The notes under the pieces were generated by a model, which was not told the DNA's origin, did no database searches, and was given only the letters and a program-made list of their open reading frames with translations. A program made the position numbers and the translations under genes. Source: Methylococcaceae bacterium UBA975 (GTDB lineage Bacteria > Pseudomonadota > Gammaproteobacteria > Methylococcales > Cycloclasticaceae). Taken from it: a stretch of 64,000 nt of DNA. Where the stretch lies: NCBI GenBank assembly GCA_002292375.1, contig DBBV01000017.1, positions 141,315-205,314 on the forward strand. The letters run 5' to 3'. Positions within the stretch are counted from its first letter, which is position 1, and each line of letters opens with the position of its first letter. Of this stretch, positions 1 to 9,507 are shown piece after piece.

Positions 1-24
1 GCTACCATGCTGCTCCACCCCGCA
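1..24 (-). tRNA. tRNA-fMet (initiator), 5' part only
   Basis: Read on the minus strand, the first 24 bases match the 5' end of bacterial initiator tRNA: the acceptor strand TGCGGGG, then TGGAGCAGC and the D-arm start ATGGTAGC. The unpaired first base (T here, C in E. coli) and the GGAGCAG D-stem are typical of tRNA-fMet. The anticodon and 3' half lie outside the window, so identity rests on this short match. It lies just downstream of pgpA on the same strand. Confidence 0.75.
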
Positions 25-111
25 TCCATTTAGTTGCGAGATAATACTAGAGACACGGGCTTTTTACAATCTAAAACGCGTTTAATTTACTATATATGAC
101 AAAATAACTTT

Positions 112-603
112 TCAAACAAACTGCACGATCAACTGCAGACAAGCAGCCGCCATCAAACCCGCGACTATGTCATCCAGCATAATACCTAAACCACCGCCTA
201 CTTGACGGTCCAACCATCCAATTGGCCACGGTTTAACAATGTCAAAAAAACGAAATAACACAAATCCAAGCAATGCGTTTTGCCAACTAAAGGTGACCCA
301 ATATAGGGTAAGCAAAAAACCGGCAATCTCATCCCAAACAATGCCACCATGATCATGCACGCCAATGTCTTTTGCAGTTTTTCCACATACCCAAACGCCA
401 GCGACGATAACAAGCAGCATTAGCTCCAAATACCAGTTCGGCAGGTATTGCACTAAAAGATAATATATCGGCACAGCTGCCAAGGTACCGAAGGTGCCCG
501 GTGCTTTTTTTGCCAGCCCTGAGCCAAAACCAAAAGCCAGAAAATGCACTGGGTGGCTGAGCAGTTGTTTAAATGAGGGCGTTTTATTCATTAAAATGAT
601 CAT
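112..603 (-). CDS. pgpA: Phosphatidylglycerophosphatase A
   Basis: Membrane phosphatase that removes phosphate from phosphatidylglycerophosphate to give phosphatidylglycerol. The 163-residue protein carries the PgpA landmarks: GFGSGLAKKAPGTFGT at about 25-40, an acidic DHGGIVWDE stretch near 84-92, and the LDDIVAG motif near 143-149 that follows the conserved loop. Three or four hydrophobic segments are visible. The ATG at 603 overlaps the thiL end by 20 bases. An internal ATG at 591 would shorten the overlap to 8, and the start is undecided. It is the last gene of the nusB-thiL-pgpA series, a common gammaproteobacterial order. Confidence 0.93.
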   Translation of the reverse strand: MIILMNKTPSFKQLLSHPVHFLAFGFGSGLAKKAPGTFGTLAAVPIYYLLVQYLPNWYLELMLLVIVAGVWVCGKTAKDIGVHDHGGIVWDEIAGFLLTLYWVTFSWQNALLGFVLFRFFDIVKPWPIGWLDRQVGGGLGIMLDDIVAGLMAAACLQLIVQFV

Positions 604-1537
604 ACCCTTTATCTAAAGGCCAAATATCACCGTTGGGTAGGCTAACCCTTAGCCCTAAATTTTGCTCAATTACACCAATCTTGCTGATACTCAACCCTTG
701 CAACTCATCGGCGCTCGGTGGTGCGGCACCCGCTGGGAGAGTGAAACACAATTCATAATCATCGCCCGTTGAACAAGGCCATAGCGGGTCGTCCAATAAC
801 ACCATCTGCTGTCGAACCGACTCCGTTAGCGGTAATAATTGCTGCTCAATTGTTGCACCCACCCCACTCGCTCGTAATACATGACTCAGGTCGGCAGACA
901 AACCATCAGAAACATCAATACACGAGGTCGCACGCTCTAACAAAAGCTGCCCCAACGCTACGCGTGGTGTTGGCTTTAAATAACATGCCAAGTCATGGTC
1001 AGCGATATCGCTAAAACCCATTTTCGCTTTTTGTAGACCCACGCCTGCGTTCCCTACGTTGCCTGATAGATAGATACCATCGCCCAACTGAGCCGTTGAG
1101 CGGCTAAGCCGTTTGTTTTTTGGCAATAGCCCCATAACAGTTAGAGTGATTGATAGGGGGCCACGCGTGGTGTCACCGCCTATTAGGCGTAATGCGTGTG
1201 ATTTTGCTAGCGCAAAGAAACTCTGGCTAAATGACCTTAACCATGGGGCATCCATCTCGGGCAGCGTGATAGATAACGTTGCCCAGGCTGGGGTTGCACC
1301 CATTGCAGCGAGGTCACTCAGATTGACGGCAAGTACCTTATGACCCAAATAGCACGGATCGCTATCGCTTAAGAAGTGCACACCATCGACCAAGGTATCG
1401 GTACTCACTGCTAATTGTTGATCGCTGGGGATGTCTAATATGGCACAATCATCACCAATGCCAATGACCGGCGTTAGGCCGAAAGTCGCTGTATCGGTAA
1501 AAAATTCGTTTATTAATGAAAACTCAGAAACCGACAT
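584..1537 (-). CDS. thiL: Thiamine-monophosphate kinase
   Basis: ATP-dependent kinase converting thiamine monophosphate to the cofactor thiamine diphosphate. The N-terminus MSVSEFSLINEFF is the classic ThiL opening. GIGDDCAIL and STDTLVDGVHF carry the metal- and nucleotide-binding acidic residues, LIGGDTT follows in the middle, and DVSDGLSADL and STGDDYEL complete the AIR synthase-like fold. I start at the ATG at 1537 (317 residues). An upstream start would overlap nusB by 50 bases and add residues without family support. It is 13 bases after nusB and overlaps pgpA. Confidence 0.95.
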   Translation of the reverse strand: MSVSEFSLINEFFTDTATFGLTPVIGIGDDCAILDIPSDQQLAVSTDTLVDGVHFLSDSDPCYLGHKVLAVNLSDLAAMGATPAWATLSITLPEMDAPWLRSFSQSFFALAKSHALRLIGGDTTRGPLSITLTVMGLLPKNKRLSRSTAQLGDGIYLSGNVGNAGVGLQKAKMGFSDIADHDLACYLKPTPRVALGQLLLERATSCIDVSDGLSADLSHVLRASGVGATIEQQLLPLTESVRQQMVLLDDPLWPCSTGDDYELCFTLPAGAAPPSADELQGLSISKIGVIEQNLGLRVSLPNGDIWPLDKGYDHFNE

Positions 1538-1550
1538 TTGGTGCCCCGGG

Positions 1551-2000
1551 TTAACCCGTGTTTTTTGTTGCACCTTGCTTGGCTTTAACTTCAAAAGCAC
1601 GGCTTTTTTGCGCCAATTTATCCAAAATACTGTTTACATAGGCATGGCTTTTTTCAGAACCAAAGTTTTTCGCTAAATTAATCGCCTCGTTAATCACCAC
1701 GCGATAAGGCACTTCGGGTTTATACAGCAACTCAAAACAACCTAAGCGTAGAATCGCTTTTTCAATCGGATCAATTTTTTCAAAATCACGCGAGGTAAAT
1801 TCACTAATCGCCGCATCTAGTTCGACAAGCTTATCAACCACACCGGTTAAAAGTAATACAAAATAGGCTTTATGGAATTTGCCTGCCTCGGGATCATTTT
1901 CGTATTGCTTGCACAACCCGTCTAGCCCTTGTTCTGTCACCTGCCATTGGTACAGGGCCTGTAGCGCTACTTGTCTTGCATTACTTTTGGGTGAGCTCAT
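1551..2000 (-). CDS. nusB: Transcription antitermination factor NusB
   Basis: RNA-binding antitermination protein that acts with NusE on boxA RNA during rRNA transcription. The 149-residue helical protein begins with the typical [13 protein letters not shown] segment and has the conserved [14 protein letters not shown] and [29 protein letters not shown] core. The C-terminal tail is basic. Its ATG overlaps the ribH stop by four bases (ATGA), indicating translational coupling. The ribH-nusB-thiL order is widespread in Gammaproteobacteria. Confidence 0.96.
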   Translation of the reverse strand: MSSPKSNARQVALQALYQWQVTEQGLDGLCKQYENDPEAGKFHKAYFVLLLTGVVDKLVELDAAISEFTSRDFEKIDPIEKAILRLGCFELLYKPEVPYRVVINEAINLAKNFGSEKSHAYVNSILDKLAQKSRAFEVKAKQGATKNTG

Positions 2001-2476
2001 TCGGCGTCTATCACCTTAAACAAGTTAACCATTTCAATTGCAGATAAAGCCGCTTCAGCGCCTTTATTACCCGCTTTAGTTCCCGCTCGCTCAATCGCCT
2101 GCTCAATCGAATCAACCGTTAACACACCAAACGCAATCGGCGTATTGGACTGCAAAGACACCGACGCCAAACCCTTCGTTACTTCACCAGAGACATACTC
2201 AAAATGCGGTGTGCCACCTCGGATAACCGCGCCTAAGGCGATAATAGCATCGTATTTATTTTTTGCTGCCAACCGTTGTGCTGCTAGCGGCATTTCAAAG
2301 GCCCCGGGCACTTTAACAACCTCGATATTTTGCAGTGTTGCCCCATGTCGAACCAAGGTATCTATCGCTCCAGCCTCTAACTGCTCTACGATAAAACTAT
2401 TAAAGCGGGACACCAGTAAACAAAAACGCGCATCGCGCACCGTCATATTTCCTTCAATTATTTTAGTTTGTGACAT
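1997..2476 (-). CDS. ribH: 6,7-dimethyl-8-ribityllumazine synthase
   Basis: Lumazine synthase, penultimate step of riboflavin synthesis: it condenses 5-amino-6-ribitylaminouracil with 3,4-dihydroxybutanone 4-phosphate, usually in icosahedral shells. The 159 residues include [11 protein letters not shown], the [11 protein letters not shown] substrate loop, [16 protein letters not shown] with the catalytic His, and [11 protein letters not shown]. Length matches the family. It is separated from ribB by 133 bases and coupled to nusB by an ATGA overlap. Confidence 0.96.
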   Translation of the reverse strand: MSQTKIIEGNMTVRDARFCLLVSRFNSFIVEQLEAGAIDTLVRHGATLQNIEVVKVPGAFEMPLAAQRLAAKNKYDAIIALGAVIRGGTPHFEYVSGEVTKGLASVSLQSNTPIAFGVLTVDSIEQAIERAGTKAGNKGAEAALSAIEMVNLFKVIDAE

Positions 2477-2609
2477 AAAAAACCTTTGTTATATTTTTTA
2501 AAAAGCTTCGTACTCTCAGCATCACCTGCCTATCGAGTACCTTATTGATCCGAGATATTTCGGAGCTACAGAATAAAGTATGCGTGTATTATAGCAGCCT
2601 TCAAGCCGT

Positions 2610-3713
2610 CTAATCTAAACTGACGTGCTCGACAATTTCAATATCAAACCCCGCTAAGCCCGTATATTTCACAGGCGAGCCTAATAATTTTAGCTTTTTA
2701 ATACCCAACTCAGATAATATTTGACAGCCAACACCCACTGTACGTGAATCCACTGCAGGCGGTGAGGTATTAACGATCACCCCTTTTTCTTTTAGTTCTT
2801 GCTCATGAATGAACTCAACAATGGACTGATTGTCTTCTTGATTACGCACAAGAATCAACGCCCCACGGCCTTCTTCAACAATTTTCTGCATCGCTTTCGG
2901 CAACGGGTAATGGTCACTCTCTTTGGCGTGTAACAAGTCAGCCAGTGTGCTTTTCGAACTAACCCTTACCATCACCGGCTCATCGACACTGACATCACCA
3001 AAGGTTAACGCCAAATGTAATTTATTATCAATTTGATCCTGAAATGCGTGCAACCTAAAATCGCCATATTCAGTCGGGTAATGACAGCTACTTACCAATT
3101 CTATGGTTTTTTCATTTTGAATTCGGTAGTGAATTAAATCGGCAATCGTACCTATTTTCAATTCGTGCTTTTCAGCAAAAACCTTCAGATCATCACGCCG
3201 CGCCATCGTGCCATCGTCGTTAAGGATCTCTACAATCACCGCCGCCGGTTGCGCACCTGCTAGACGTGCCAAATCACAACCTGCCTCAGTATGCCCCGTA
3301 CGATTTAACACACCACCAGGCTGGGCCATCAAGGGGAAAATATGCCCCGGTTGCACCACATCTGTTGGTTTTGCATCCGGCTTAACCGCCGCCAAAATCG
3401 TTTTAGCCCGATCAGCGGCCGAAATCCCAGTGGTCACACCTTCTGCGGCCTCAATTGAGACAGTAAAGTTGGTAGCATAAGCCGCTTGATTATCATTCAC
3501 CATCAGTGGCAAACGTAATTGCTGGCAACGTTCACGTGTCAACGTTAAACAAATGAGACCACGGCCGTAACTCGCCATAAAATTAATATCTTGCGGCCGC
3601 ACCTTTTCGGCAATCATTAAAAGGTCACCCTCGTTTTCACGATCCTCGTCGTCCATGATGATGACAATTTTGCCTTGTTTAAGGTCGTCAATAATTTCTT
3701 GTGTGCTATTCAT
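2610..3713 (-). CDS. ribB: 3,4-dihydroxy-2-butanone 4-phosphate synthase with degenerate GTP cyclohydrolase II domain
   Basis: The N-terminal half (about 1-200) is a complete DHBP synthase: [11 protein letters not shown], the [11 protein letters not shown] core, GHIFPL and [16 protein letters not shown]. It makes the four-carbon donor for lumazine synthase from ribulose 5-phosphate. The C-terminal half (about 205-367) has the GTP cyclohydrolase II fold, but the zinc Cys cluster of active RibA is absent: the expected segment reads [12 protein letters not shown]. This is the RibBX-type arrangement known in proteobacteria, where the second domain is probably not a cyclohydrolase. A true ribA should lie elsewhere. 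It lies between ribE and ribH. Confidence 0.9.
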   Translation of the reverse strand: MNSTQEIIDDLKQGKIVIIMDDEDRENEGDLLMIAEKVRPQDINFMASYGRGLICLTLTRERCQQLRLPLMVNDNQAAYATNFTVSIEAAEGVTTGISAADRAKTILAAVKPDAKPTDVVQPGHIFPLMAQPGGVLNRTGHTEAGCDLARLAGAQPAAVIVEILNDDGTMARRDDLKVFAEKHELKIGTIADLIHYRIQNEKTIELVSSCHYPTEYGDFRLHAFQDQIDNKLHLALTFGDVSVDEPVMVRVSSKSTLADLLHAKESDHYPLPKAMQKIVEEGRGALILVRNQEDNQSIVEFIHEQELKEKGVIVNTSPPAVDSRTVGVGCQILSELGIKKLKLLGSPVKYTGLAGFDIEIVEHVSLD

Positions 3714-3774
3714 ATACTGTCATTCTAGTTATGGCGCAGGTATTGTAGCCGATTAGCTTAAGCAGCTATTTGTA

Positions 3775-4428
3775 TTATTTAGTAAATCCACTGTTTTCCA
3801 GCAGTTTTTTATAGTCCACAGCCGACTTATCCTGTGCATTTGCGAGCATCAGGCGTTCTAGGTAGCGCGCAATCACGTCCACCTCAAGATTAACGCTATC
3901 CCCCACTTGCCTATCTGCCAGTGTGGTCATCGTCAGCGTATGCGGCACAATATTGACCGAAAAAGACCGTTCGTCGACGGCATTCACCGTTAAGCTAATC
4001 CCATCAATACAAATAGAGCCCTTTTGGGCGATATAGCGTGCGAGCGGTTGCGGCATACTAAAGTCAAAACGAATAGAACGCGCATCAGCTTCTCTCGCCA
4101 TGACTTTTCCTACGCCATCGACATGACCGCTGACCATATGCCCCCCTAAACGCGTTTGCGCCTGCAAGGCGCATTCAAGGTTAACCGCAGCGCCCACCTG
4201 AATAGAGCCCATGGTGGTTGCAGACAATGTCTCATTAGACACGTCGGCGACAAAACTACCCGGCAGCAGTGTAATAGCGGTTAGACACACTCCATTAACC
4301 GCAATACTGTCACCCAGCTTCGCATCACTTAAGTCCAAGTCATGCGTTGCTATCGATAAGCGTAGATCACCTTGGCGTTTTTCAACCGCCGCCACTTCAC
4401 CAATTGCTTGAATAATTCCAGTAAACAT
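3775..4428 (-). CDS. ribE: Riboflavin synthase alpha subunit
   Basis: Catalyses dismutation of two 6,7-dimethyl-8-ribityllumazines to riboflavin. The 217-residue protein shows the internal duplication of the family. Each half is a lumazine-binding barrel: the first starts MFTGIIQAIGEV with DSIAVNGVCLTAI, and the second has GHMVSGHVDGVG followed by GSICIDGISLTVN. Length is normal. It lies 11 bases after ribD and about 60 before ribB, consistent with one transcript. Confidence 0.95.
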   Translation of the reverse strand: MFTGIIQAIGEVAAVEKRQGDLRLSIATHDLDLSDAKLGDSIAVNGVCLTAITLLPGSFVADVSNETLSATTMGSIQVGAAVNLECALQAQTRLGGHMVSGHVDGVGKVMAREADARSIRFDFSMPQPLARYIAQKGSICIDGISLTVNAVDERSFSVNIVPHTLTMTTLADRQVGDSVNLEVDVIARYLERLMLANAQDKSAVDYKKLLENSGFTK

Positions 4429-4439
4429 TGACCAACCCC

Positions 4440-5555
4440 TTATTTGCGATCCAGTTTAGTTTTATAGCTGAGCTTTATATCAGCGCCGATAGCTTCCATA
4501 CCGACGAAACTCAATTGAATGCGTTCCGATAATTCGGTTAGGTCATTAATCGCAAAAGCCCCACGAGCAGCTGAACCCAGCACACTGGGCGCTATGTAAA
4601 TAACCAACTCATCTATCATCCCCGCCTTAAGACAAGCCCCGTTCAATACTGCACCGGCCTCGATTAAGACGCTATTAATAGATTGCACCGTCAACCATTT
4701 ATCAACCGCACGTAAATCAACACGGCCCCGCTTATTACTGGGCAACACCTCTACCCGACAACCCGCTTTTCTCAGCGCCTTCGCTTTATAATCATCGGCA
4801 CTACAGGTTAGTATAGTGACATTGGTTTCATTGGCTAAGATAGCCGCCTCAAGTGGTGTTTTTAATTTTGAATCAATGACGATAATGCGTGGTTGCGTCA
4901 CCATTAAATCAGCCACACCATCTCGCGCGCTTAATTGCGGATCATCTGCCAATATGGTGCCTACACCGGTTAATACCGCATCTACCTCGGCACGCAAACG
5001 GTGTACATCTTGCCTCGCGGGCACGTCAGTTATCCACTGGCTTTCGCCCGATGCCATCGCTGTTTTACCGTCTAAACTCATCGCCACCTTGCTGATAATG
5101 TGCGGCTTAGATGATTTCATTTTTAGGCAATAAGCCCTATTTAATTGAACCGCTTGCTCTTGCAATAAACCAACAGATACGTCAATACCGGCTTCGCGTA
5201 GCGCGGCGATACCACGACCGGAAACCAAAGGGTTGGGGTCTTTCATAGCAACCACCACCTTAACCACCCCGGCTTTTATCAAAGCCTCAGCACACGGCGG
5301 GGTACGCCCGTGGTGACTACAAGGTTCGAGGGTAACGTAAGCGGTCGCGCCCTGAGCCAATGACCCCGCCTGCTTAAGCGCCACCACTTCTGCGTGCGGC
5401 TCACCCGCTTTTTGGTGCCAACCTTCGGCGACTATTTGCTCACCTTGCACGAGTACGCAACCGACGCAAGGGTTCGGTTTGGTGCTATAGCGCCCTTTTT
5501 CGGCCAGCTCAAGCGCACGGCTCATAAAACGGTTATCGTCAGCCGTAAACGCCAT
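4440..5555 (-). CDS. ribD: Bifunctional pyrimidine deaminase/reductase RibD
   Basis: Performs the deamination and side-chain reduction steps of riboflavin synthesis. The N-terminal deaminase (about 1-145) has the zinc site HAEVVAL and PCSHHGRTPPCAEAL, preceded by TKPNPCVGCVLV. The C-terminal reductase (about 146-371) starts KPHIISKVAMSLDGKTA and includes QWITDVPARQDVH and TGVGTILADDP. Length is normal. It starts 8 bases downstream of nrdR, a common pairing in Gammaproteobacteria. Confidence 0.96.
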   Translation of the reverse strand: MAFTADDNRFMSRALELAEKGRYSTKPNPCVGCVLVQGEQIVAEGWHQKAGEPHAEVVALKQAGSLAQGATAYVTLEPCSHHGRTPPCAEALIKAGVVKVVVAMKDPNPLVSGRGIAALREAGIDVSVGLLQEQAVQLNRAYCLKMKSSKPHIISKVAMSLDGKTAMASGESQWITDVPARQDVHRLRAEVDAVLTGVGTILADDPQLSARDGVADLMVTQPRIIVIDSKLKTPLEAAILANETNVTILTCSADDYKAKALRKAGCRVEVLPSNKRGRVDLRAVDKWLTVQSINSVLIEAGAVLNGACLKAGMIDELVIYIAPSVLGSAARGAFAINDLTELSERIQLSFVGMEAIGADIKLSYKTKLDRK

Positions 5556-5563
5556 ATAAAAAG

Positions 5564-6061
5564 CTACTTTTTACCGACCACAGCGGTCAGTGTTAGTTGC
5601 TCGGCCTTACCTTCCTTTTCCAGCGCATCGATGACTTCTCTAAAGGCATTGATATCCTCAAAACTCTTATACACTGAGGCAAAACGAACGTAAGCAACGT
5701 GATCCAAATGTTGCAGTTCTTGCATCACCAGCTCACCAATTTTTAAAGATGGCACTTCCCGCTCACCGAGTGACAATAAACGTTTTTTGATCCGGCTCAT
5801 TGCCGCATCAATTGCTTCGCTATTGACCGGTCTTTTTTCTAACGCGCGTAACACGCCCGCACTGAGTTTTTCTTCCCAAAAGGGCTCTCGCACGCCGTCA
5901 CTTTTAATCACTCTAGGCAAGTTTAACTCAGCGGTTTCAAAGGTGGTAAACCGTTCTTTACAGGCAATACACTCTCGCCGTCTACGCACGCTGTCACCTT
6001 CACCGGCTAAGCGAGAGTCGATCACACGGGTATCATTATCACTGCAAAAAGGGCATTGCAT
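5564..6061 (-). CDS. nrdR: Transcriptional repressor NrdR
   Basis: Zinc-ribbon, ATP-cone repressor of ribonucleotide reductase genes. The N-terminus [17 protein letters not shown] followed by [13 protein letters not shown] supplies the two CxxC pairs. The ATP-cone follows with [14 protein letters not shown] and CALEKRPV-like residues ([12 protein letters not shown] here). At 165 residues it is slightly longer than the usual 150-160. It lies 11 bases after glyA and just before ribD. No ribonucleotide reductase gene is in this window. Confidence 0.96.
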   Translation of the reverse strand: MQCPFCSDNDTRVIDSRLAGEGDSVRRRRECIACKERFTTFETAELNLPRVIKSDGVREPFWEEKLSAGVLRALEKRPVNSEAIDAAMSRIKKRLLSLGEREVPSLKIGELVMQELQHLDHVAYVRFASVYKSFEDINAFREVIDALEKEGKAEQLTLTAVVGKK

Positions 6062-6072
6062 GGCAGCCGTCC

Positions 6073-7329
6073 TTAGTCAGCGTAAACAGGTAATCGCTTA
6101 CAAATAGCCAGCACTTTTTGTTTAACGGCTTCCTGCGTACTTTTATTTTCTACGTCATCCAAAATGTCGCACATCCAACCGGCCAAGTCTTTACTGTCTT
6201 GCTCATTGAAACCACGCGTTGTTATCGCTGGCGCACCTAAACGAATGCCGCTAGTCACAAAGGGTGATTGCGGGTCATTCGGCACTGAGTTTTTATTGGT
6301 GGTGATGTTCGCGTTTTCTAACGCCGCTTCTGCAACTTTGCCCGTTAAACCCTTGTTAACCAAATCCACTAAAAACAAATGATTGTCGGTACCACCTGAA
6401 ACAATATTAAAACCGCGCTCGATAAACAAGTCCGCCATCGCGCTTGCATTTACTTTGACCTGTTTTTGATACGTCTTAAAGTCAGGTGACAAGGCTTCTT
6501 TAAACGCCACTGCTTTGCCTGCAATCACATGCATTAAAGGCCCGCCTTGGGTACCCGGAAACACCATGGAGTTTAATTTCTTTTCAATCTCAGGGTTCGC
6601 TTTCGCCAAAATTATGCCACCGCGAGGACCGCGCAAGGTTTTGTGCGTGGTCGATGTCGTGACATCCGCAATATTGACTGGGCTGGGGTATTCGCCCGCC
6701 GCGACCAAACCGGCCACGTGAGCCATATCAACAAATAAATACGCACCCACTGAATCAGCGATATCACGAAACTTCTGCCAATCCATCACCCGCGAATAGG
6801 CCGAAAAACCGGCCACAATCATTTTGGGTTTATGCTCATTAGCCAAGGCCTGGATTTCATCGTAATCTACCTCGCCGGTTTCATCATTTAAACCGTACTG
6901 AATAGCATTAAATAATTTGCCTGAAAAATTTACTTTGGCGCCATGCGTTAAATGGCCGCCGTGCGCCAAGCTCATACCTAATATAGTGTCGCCCGCTTGC
7001 AACAAAGCAAAATAGACCGCTGCATTGGCTTGAGAGCCAGAGTGCGGCTGAACGTTGGCGTAATCCGCGCCAAACAACTGTTTTACCCGGTCAATTGCTA
7101 ATTGCTCAGCAATATCAACGTATTCACAACCACCGTAATAACGCTTACCTGGGTACCCTTCGGCGTATTTGTTGGTCAACATAGAACCTTGCGCCTGCAT
7201 AACCCGCGGACTGGCATAATTTTCAGAAGCAATCAGTTCAATATGATCCTCTTGGCGCTGCTCTTCTTTTTTAATAGATGCCCAAAGTTCATCATCAAAC
7301 CCTTCAATCGTCATGCTTTTGTTGTACAT
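6073..7329 (-). CDS. glyA: Serine hydroxymethyltransferase
   Basis: PLP enzyme interconverting serine and glycine with transfer of a one-carbon unit to tetrahydrofolate. Landmarks are [35 protein letters not shown], the PLP-lysine segment [15 protein letters not shown], and the C-terminal [16 protein letters not shown] start at the ATG at 7329 ([16 protein letters not shown]), which aligns with the E. coli N-terminus and follows an AAGAGG ribosome site. The further upstream start would add 26 residues without family support. It heads the leftward glyA-nrdR-rib run. Confidence 0.97.
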   Translation of the reverse strand: MYNKSMTIEGFDDELWASIKKEEQRQEDHIELIASENYASPRVMQAQGSMLTNKYAEGYPGKRYYGGCEYVDIAEQLAIDRVKQLFGADYANVQPHSGSQANAAVYFALLQAGDTILGMSLAHGGHLTHGAKVNFSGKLFNAIQYGLNDETGEVDYDEIQALANEHKPKMIVAGFSAYSRVMDWQKFRDIADSVGAYLFVDMAHVAGLVAAGEYPSPVNIADVTTSTTHKTLRGPRGGIILAKANPEIEKKLNSMVFPGTQGGPLMHVIAGKAVAFKEALSPDFKTYQKQVKVNASAMADLFIERGFNIVSGGTDNHLFLVDLVNKGLTGKVAEAALENANITTNKNSVPNDPQSPFVTSGIRLGAPAITTRGFNEQDSKDLAGWMCDILDDVENKSTQEAVKQKVLAICKRLPVYAD

Positions 7330-7731
7330 TATTGGCCTCTTGCTGTTGCAATATTTTATATGGTTGTCGTGTAAAAGTGCTTTATAGAAACCGTGTTTTA
7401 AGATCATCGGATTCTACAATATTCTCGGCATTTTACACGATCTAGTGCCTATGACGCTATATTTAGCCGTCAAAACACTAGTATTACACTCTTGCTAAGA
7501 CCCCTTAATCAAATAACATCGAATTACACCTTGTGCCCCCTTTGCCTATAAATTTGCCTTGCGCTGATCAACAAGACTTAGTCGTTTTCAAACCCATCGC
7601 ATCTGCACACAAGGATTGGTTTGTTTTTTGCTGAAATAATGGTATGTTAGTTCGTACATGGCTTTCACGAACACGCCATGCTCTGTATAGATTCATCGGT
7701 ATCAACACCAGAATTAATATGGGAGGTTTTC
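7330..7731. other. Divergent intergenic region between glyA and the 7.7-kb membrane protein gene
   Basis: About 400 bases without a supported gene. It must hold the glyA promoter (leftward) and that of the rightward gene. A small inverted repeat CATGGC...GCCATG lies at 7657-7662/7675-7680, close to the rightward gene. No riboswitch or RNA gene was recognised. Confidence 0.5.
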
Positions 7732-8301
7732 ATGCAGTTACTTAGGCACTATTTCATTAGCGACAACCTTGACGATCTAGAACTTTTTGAAGAACAACTC
7801 GAAGCTAAAGGCGTCAGCACTCCACAAATTCACGTTCTCAGTAAACATGACGAAGAAGTCGCACACCATGAGCACTTGAATTACGTTCAATCTTTTATGC
7901 AAAAAGACGTGATCCACTCGACCCTCTTAGGTTTATTGGTTGGCCTCTTAATGGCAACCTTTGTTATTGCTTTAGCCTACGTGTCTGGCTGGCACGAAAC
8001 ACCGGCCGGATGGATTCCCTTTATATTTTTATCTGCCGTTCTATTAGGTTTTTGCACTTGGGAAGGTGGTTTTTTTGGTATCCAAAAACCGAACTACCAA
8101 TTTGCTCGTTTCGAAAGCGCGTTGGAAGCTGGTCGGCATATCTTTTTTGTGGACTTAAGACCCGATCAAGAAATAATTCTCGACCAAGTATTGCTTGCCC
8201 ACCCTCAGGTCGAACTCGCGGGAACAGGCTCGGCTACGCCAAACTGGCTTATTAATTTACAAAACAAAGTGCCACGTTTTTTTAGTGAAACCTTTCCATA
8301 A
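7732..8301 (+). CDS. Two-TM membrane protein of unknown function
   Basis: A 189-residue protein starting at the ATG at 7732, which has a strong GGGAGG ribosome site seven bases upstream. A soluble N-terminal part (MQLLRHYFISDNLDDLELFEEQL, about 1-60) precedes two hydrophobic segments near 65-90 and 95-115, joined by a short loop. The second ends in CTWEGGFFGIQKPN. A cytosolic-looking C-terminal part follows with a DLRPDQEIILDQVL stretch. I recall similar unnamed proteins in other Gammaproteobacteria but can assign no function. It is a single-gene unit ending at the terminator at 8336-8366. Confidence 0.8.
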   Translation: MQLLRHYFISDNLDDLELFEEQLEAKGVSTPQIHVLSKHDEEVAHHEHLNYVQSFMQKDVIHSTLLGLLVGLLMATFVIALAYVSGWHETPAGWIPFIFLSAVLLGFCTWEGGFFGIQKPNYQFARFESALEAGRHIFFVDLRPDQEIILDQVLLAHPQVELAGTGSATPNWLINLQNKVPRFFSETFP

Positions 8302-8321
8302 AACGAGCACCTAGAACGAAT

Positions 8322-8370
8322 AAAAAAAAACCGAGGCTGTCAGCTAATACCTGGCAGCTTTTTTTTCGGT
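8322..8370. terminator. Bidirectional rho-independent terminator
   Basis: An 8-bp stem (8336-8343 with 8351-8358, one G-T pair, 7-base loop) is followed on the plus strand by eight T (8359-8366). On the minus strand it is followed, after CTCGG, by the T run complementary to the A run at 8322-8330. It sits between the convergent membrane protein gene and the cytochrome oxidase operon and can serve both. Confidence 0.85.
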
Positions 8371-8396
8371 TTGCAGCATGCACAAAATCAGTGCAT

Positions 8397-8753
8397 TTAA
8401 TGCGGCGAGTCAGTCAGCATAATACCTGGGGCGCCATCTAGGTAAACATTGCGCGTATCACTGGTGTAGCCAGATTCAAGCGCCATCAAGCCAATAAAAA
8501 TCAGCAAACACCCGGTTGGAATCAGAATGGCGCAGGTCATGGCCAGCCGTTCGTAACACATGTGCATAAAAACGGCGATGATAAAGCCCGCCTTCATAAA
8601 CATAAAAAACAAGATCAGCGACCAGCGTAAATAGCCTTGCAATTGCATGTAATCAACCATATAAGACAAGCCACTTAAAACAAACAGCAGCCCCCATACC
8701 CAAAAATATATCGCAATAGGGTGTTGTTGTTCATCAGTCGTTGTTTCACTCAT
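8397..8753 (-). CDS. Cytochrome c oxidase subunit IV (CoxD/CyoD-like)
   Basis: Small 118-residue membrane protein with three hydrophobic segments (about 12-32, 40-65, 70-95). The second reads LILFFMFMKAGFIIAVFMHM, a pattern shared by the prokaryotic subunit IV family that helps oxidase assembly. It is the last gene of the oxidase operon, nine bases after a subunit III gene, and is followed by a bidirectional terminator. The family is assigned from size, topology and context. Confidence 0.8.
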   Translation of the reverse strand: MSETTTDEQQHPIAIYFWVWGLLFVLSGLSYMVDYMQLQGYLRWSLILFFMFMKAGFIIAVFMHMCYERLAMTCAILIPTGCLLIFIGLMALESGYTSDTRNVYLDGAPGIMLTDSPH

Positions 8754-8762
8754 GCCGCCCCC

Positions 8763-9491
8763 TTACCAAAGATAAAAGAATGCAAAAATAAAGACCCAAA
8801 CCAGGTCAACAAAATGCCAGTACAAGCCTACAATTTCGACGATTTCATAGCCGCCTCGTCGCCCGGTAAAAAAACCTGGGCGCATGTTTTCAAGATCACC
8901 CGTCCAAACTTTCCTCGCCACGATAAGCAGAAGAATAACGCCAACCGACACATGGAAACCATGGAAACCCGTAATCATAAAAAAGGTTGCGCCAAACTGC
9001 GCTGCCCCCATTGGGTTACCCCATGGTCGCACGCCCTCCTCCAAGATTAATTTACTCCATTCAAATACTTGCATACCAACAAACGAGGCACCGAACAATG
9101 CTGTCAACAACATTAGAAAGGTTGTGATTTTACGCTTTTTTTCATAGCCAAATTTAACCGCCATCGCCATCGTGCCGCTGCTACTAATAAGTATAAACGT
9201 CATAATAGCGATCAAAATTAACGGAATATGATGACCAAATAGGGTTAACGCAAACACTTCGCTAGAATTTGGCCATGGCACAACGGTTGACGAACGCACC
9301 GTCATATAACTGGTTAAAAAAATCGAGAAAATAAACGTGTCACTGAGCAAAAAAATCCACATCATCGCCTTACCCCAAGGCACGCGCTTAAAGGCTTGTT
9401 GATCTGACGACCAATCAGCAACCACGCCCGGCAGACCCTCTACGATTTTAATAGGGCGTCCCGCCTCATCTACCGCTGCTTCATACGACAT
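8763..9491 (-). CDS. coxC: Cytochrome c oxidase subunit III
   Basis: Heme-copper oxidase subunit III, 242 residues with about five transmembrane helices. Typical features are KAMMWIFLLSDTFIFSIFLTSY near the N-terminus, a GFHGFHVSVGVILL helix and the C-terminal YWHFVDLVWVFIF, the family's signature end. It follows another subunit III-family gene by 16 bases. The pair plus subunit IV follows subunit I, so the enzyme may carry two different III-type subunits. Confidence 0.92.
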   Translation of the reverse strand: MSYEAAVDEAGRPIKIVEGLPGVVADWSSDQQAFKRVPWGKAMMWIFLLSDTFIFSIFLTSYMTVRSSTVVPWPNSSEVFALTLFGHHIPLILIAIMTFILISSSGTMAMAVKFGYEKKRKITTFLMLLTALFGASFVGMQVFEWSKLILEEGVRPWGNPMGAAQFGATFFMITGFHGFHVSVGVILLLIVARKVWTGDLENMRPGFFTGRRGGYEIVEIVGLYWHFVDLVWVFIFAFFYLW

Positions 9492-9507
9492 ATCGTGTCC
9501 TCATGAA

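Noticed and set aside
2477..2609. Possible riboswitch (FMN or TPP) between ribB and ribH, because of a GCTGAGA-like motif on the minus strand near 2509-2523.
   Set aside because: Only that short motif fits a TPP box. The remaining conserved parts of the TPP or FMN (RFN) element are absent, and the intervening stem CCGAGATATTTCGG is unrelated.
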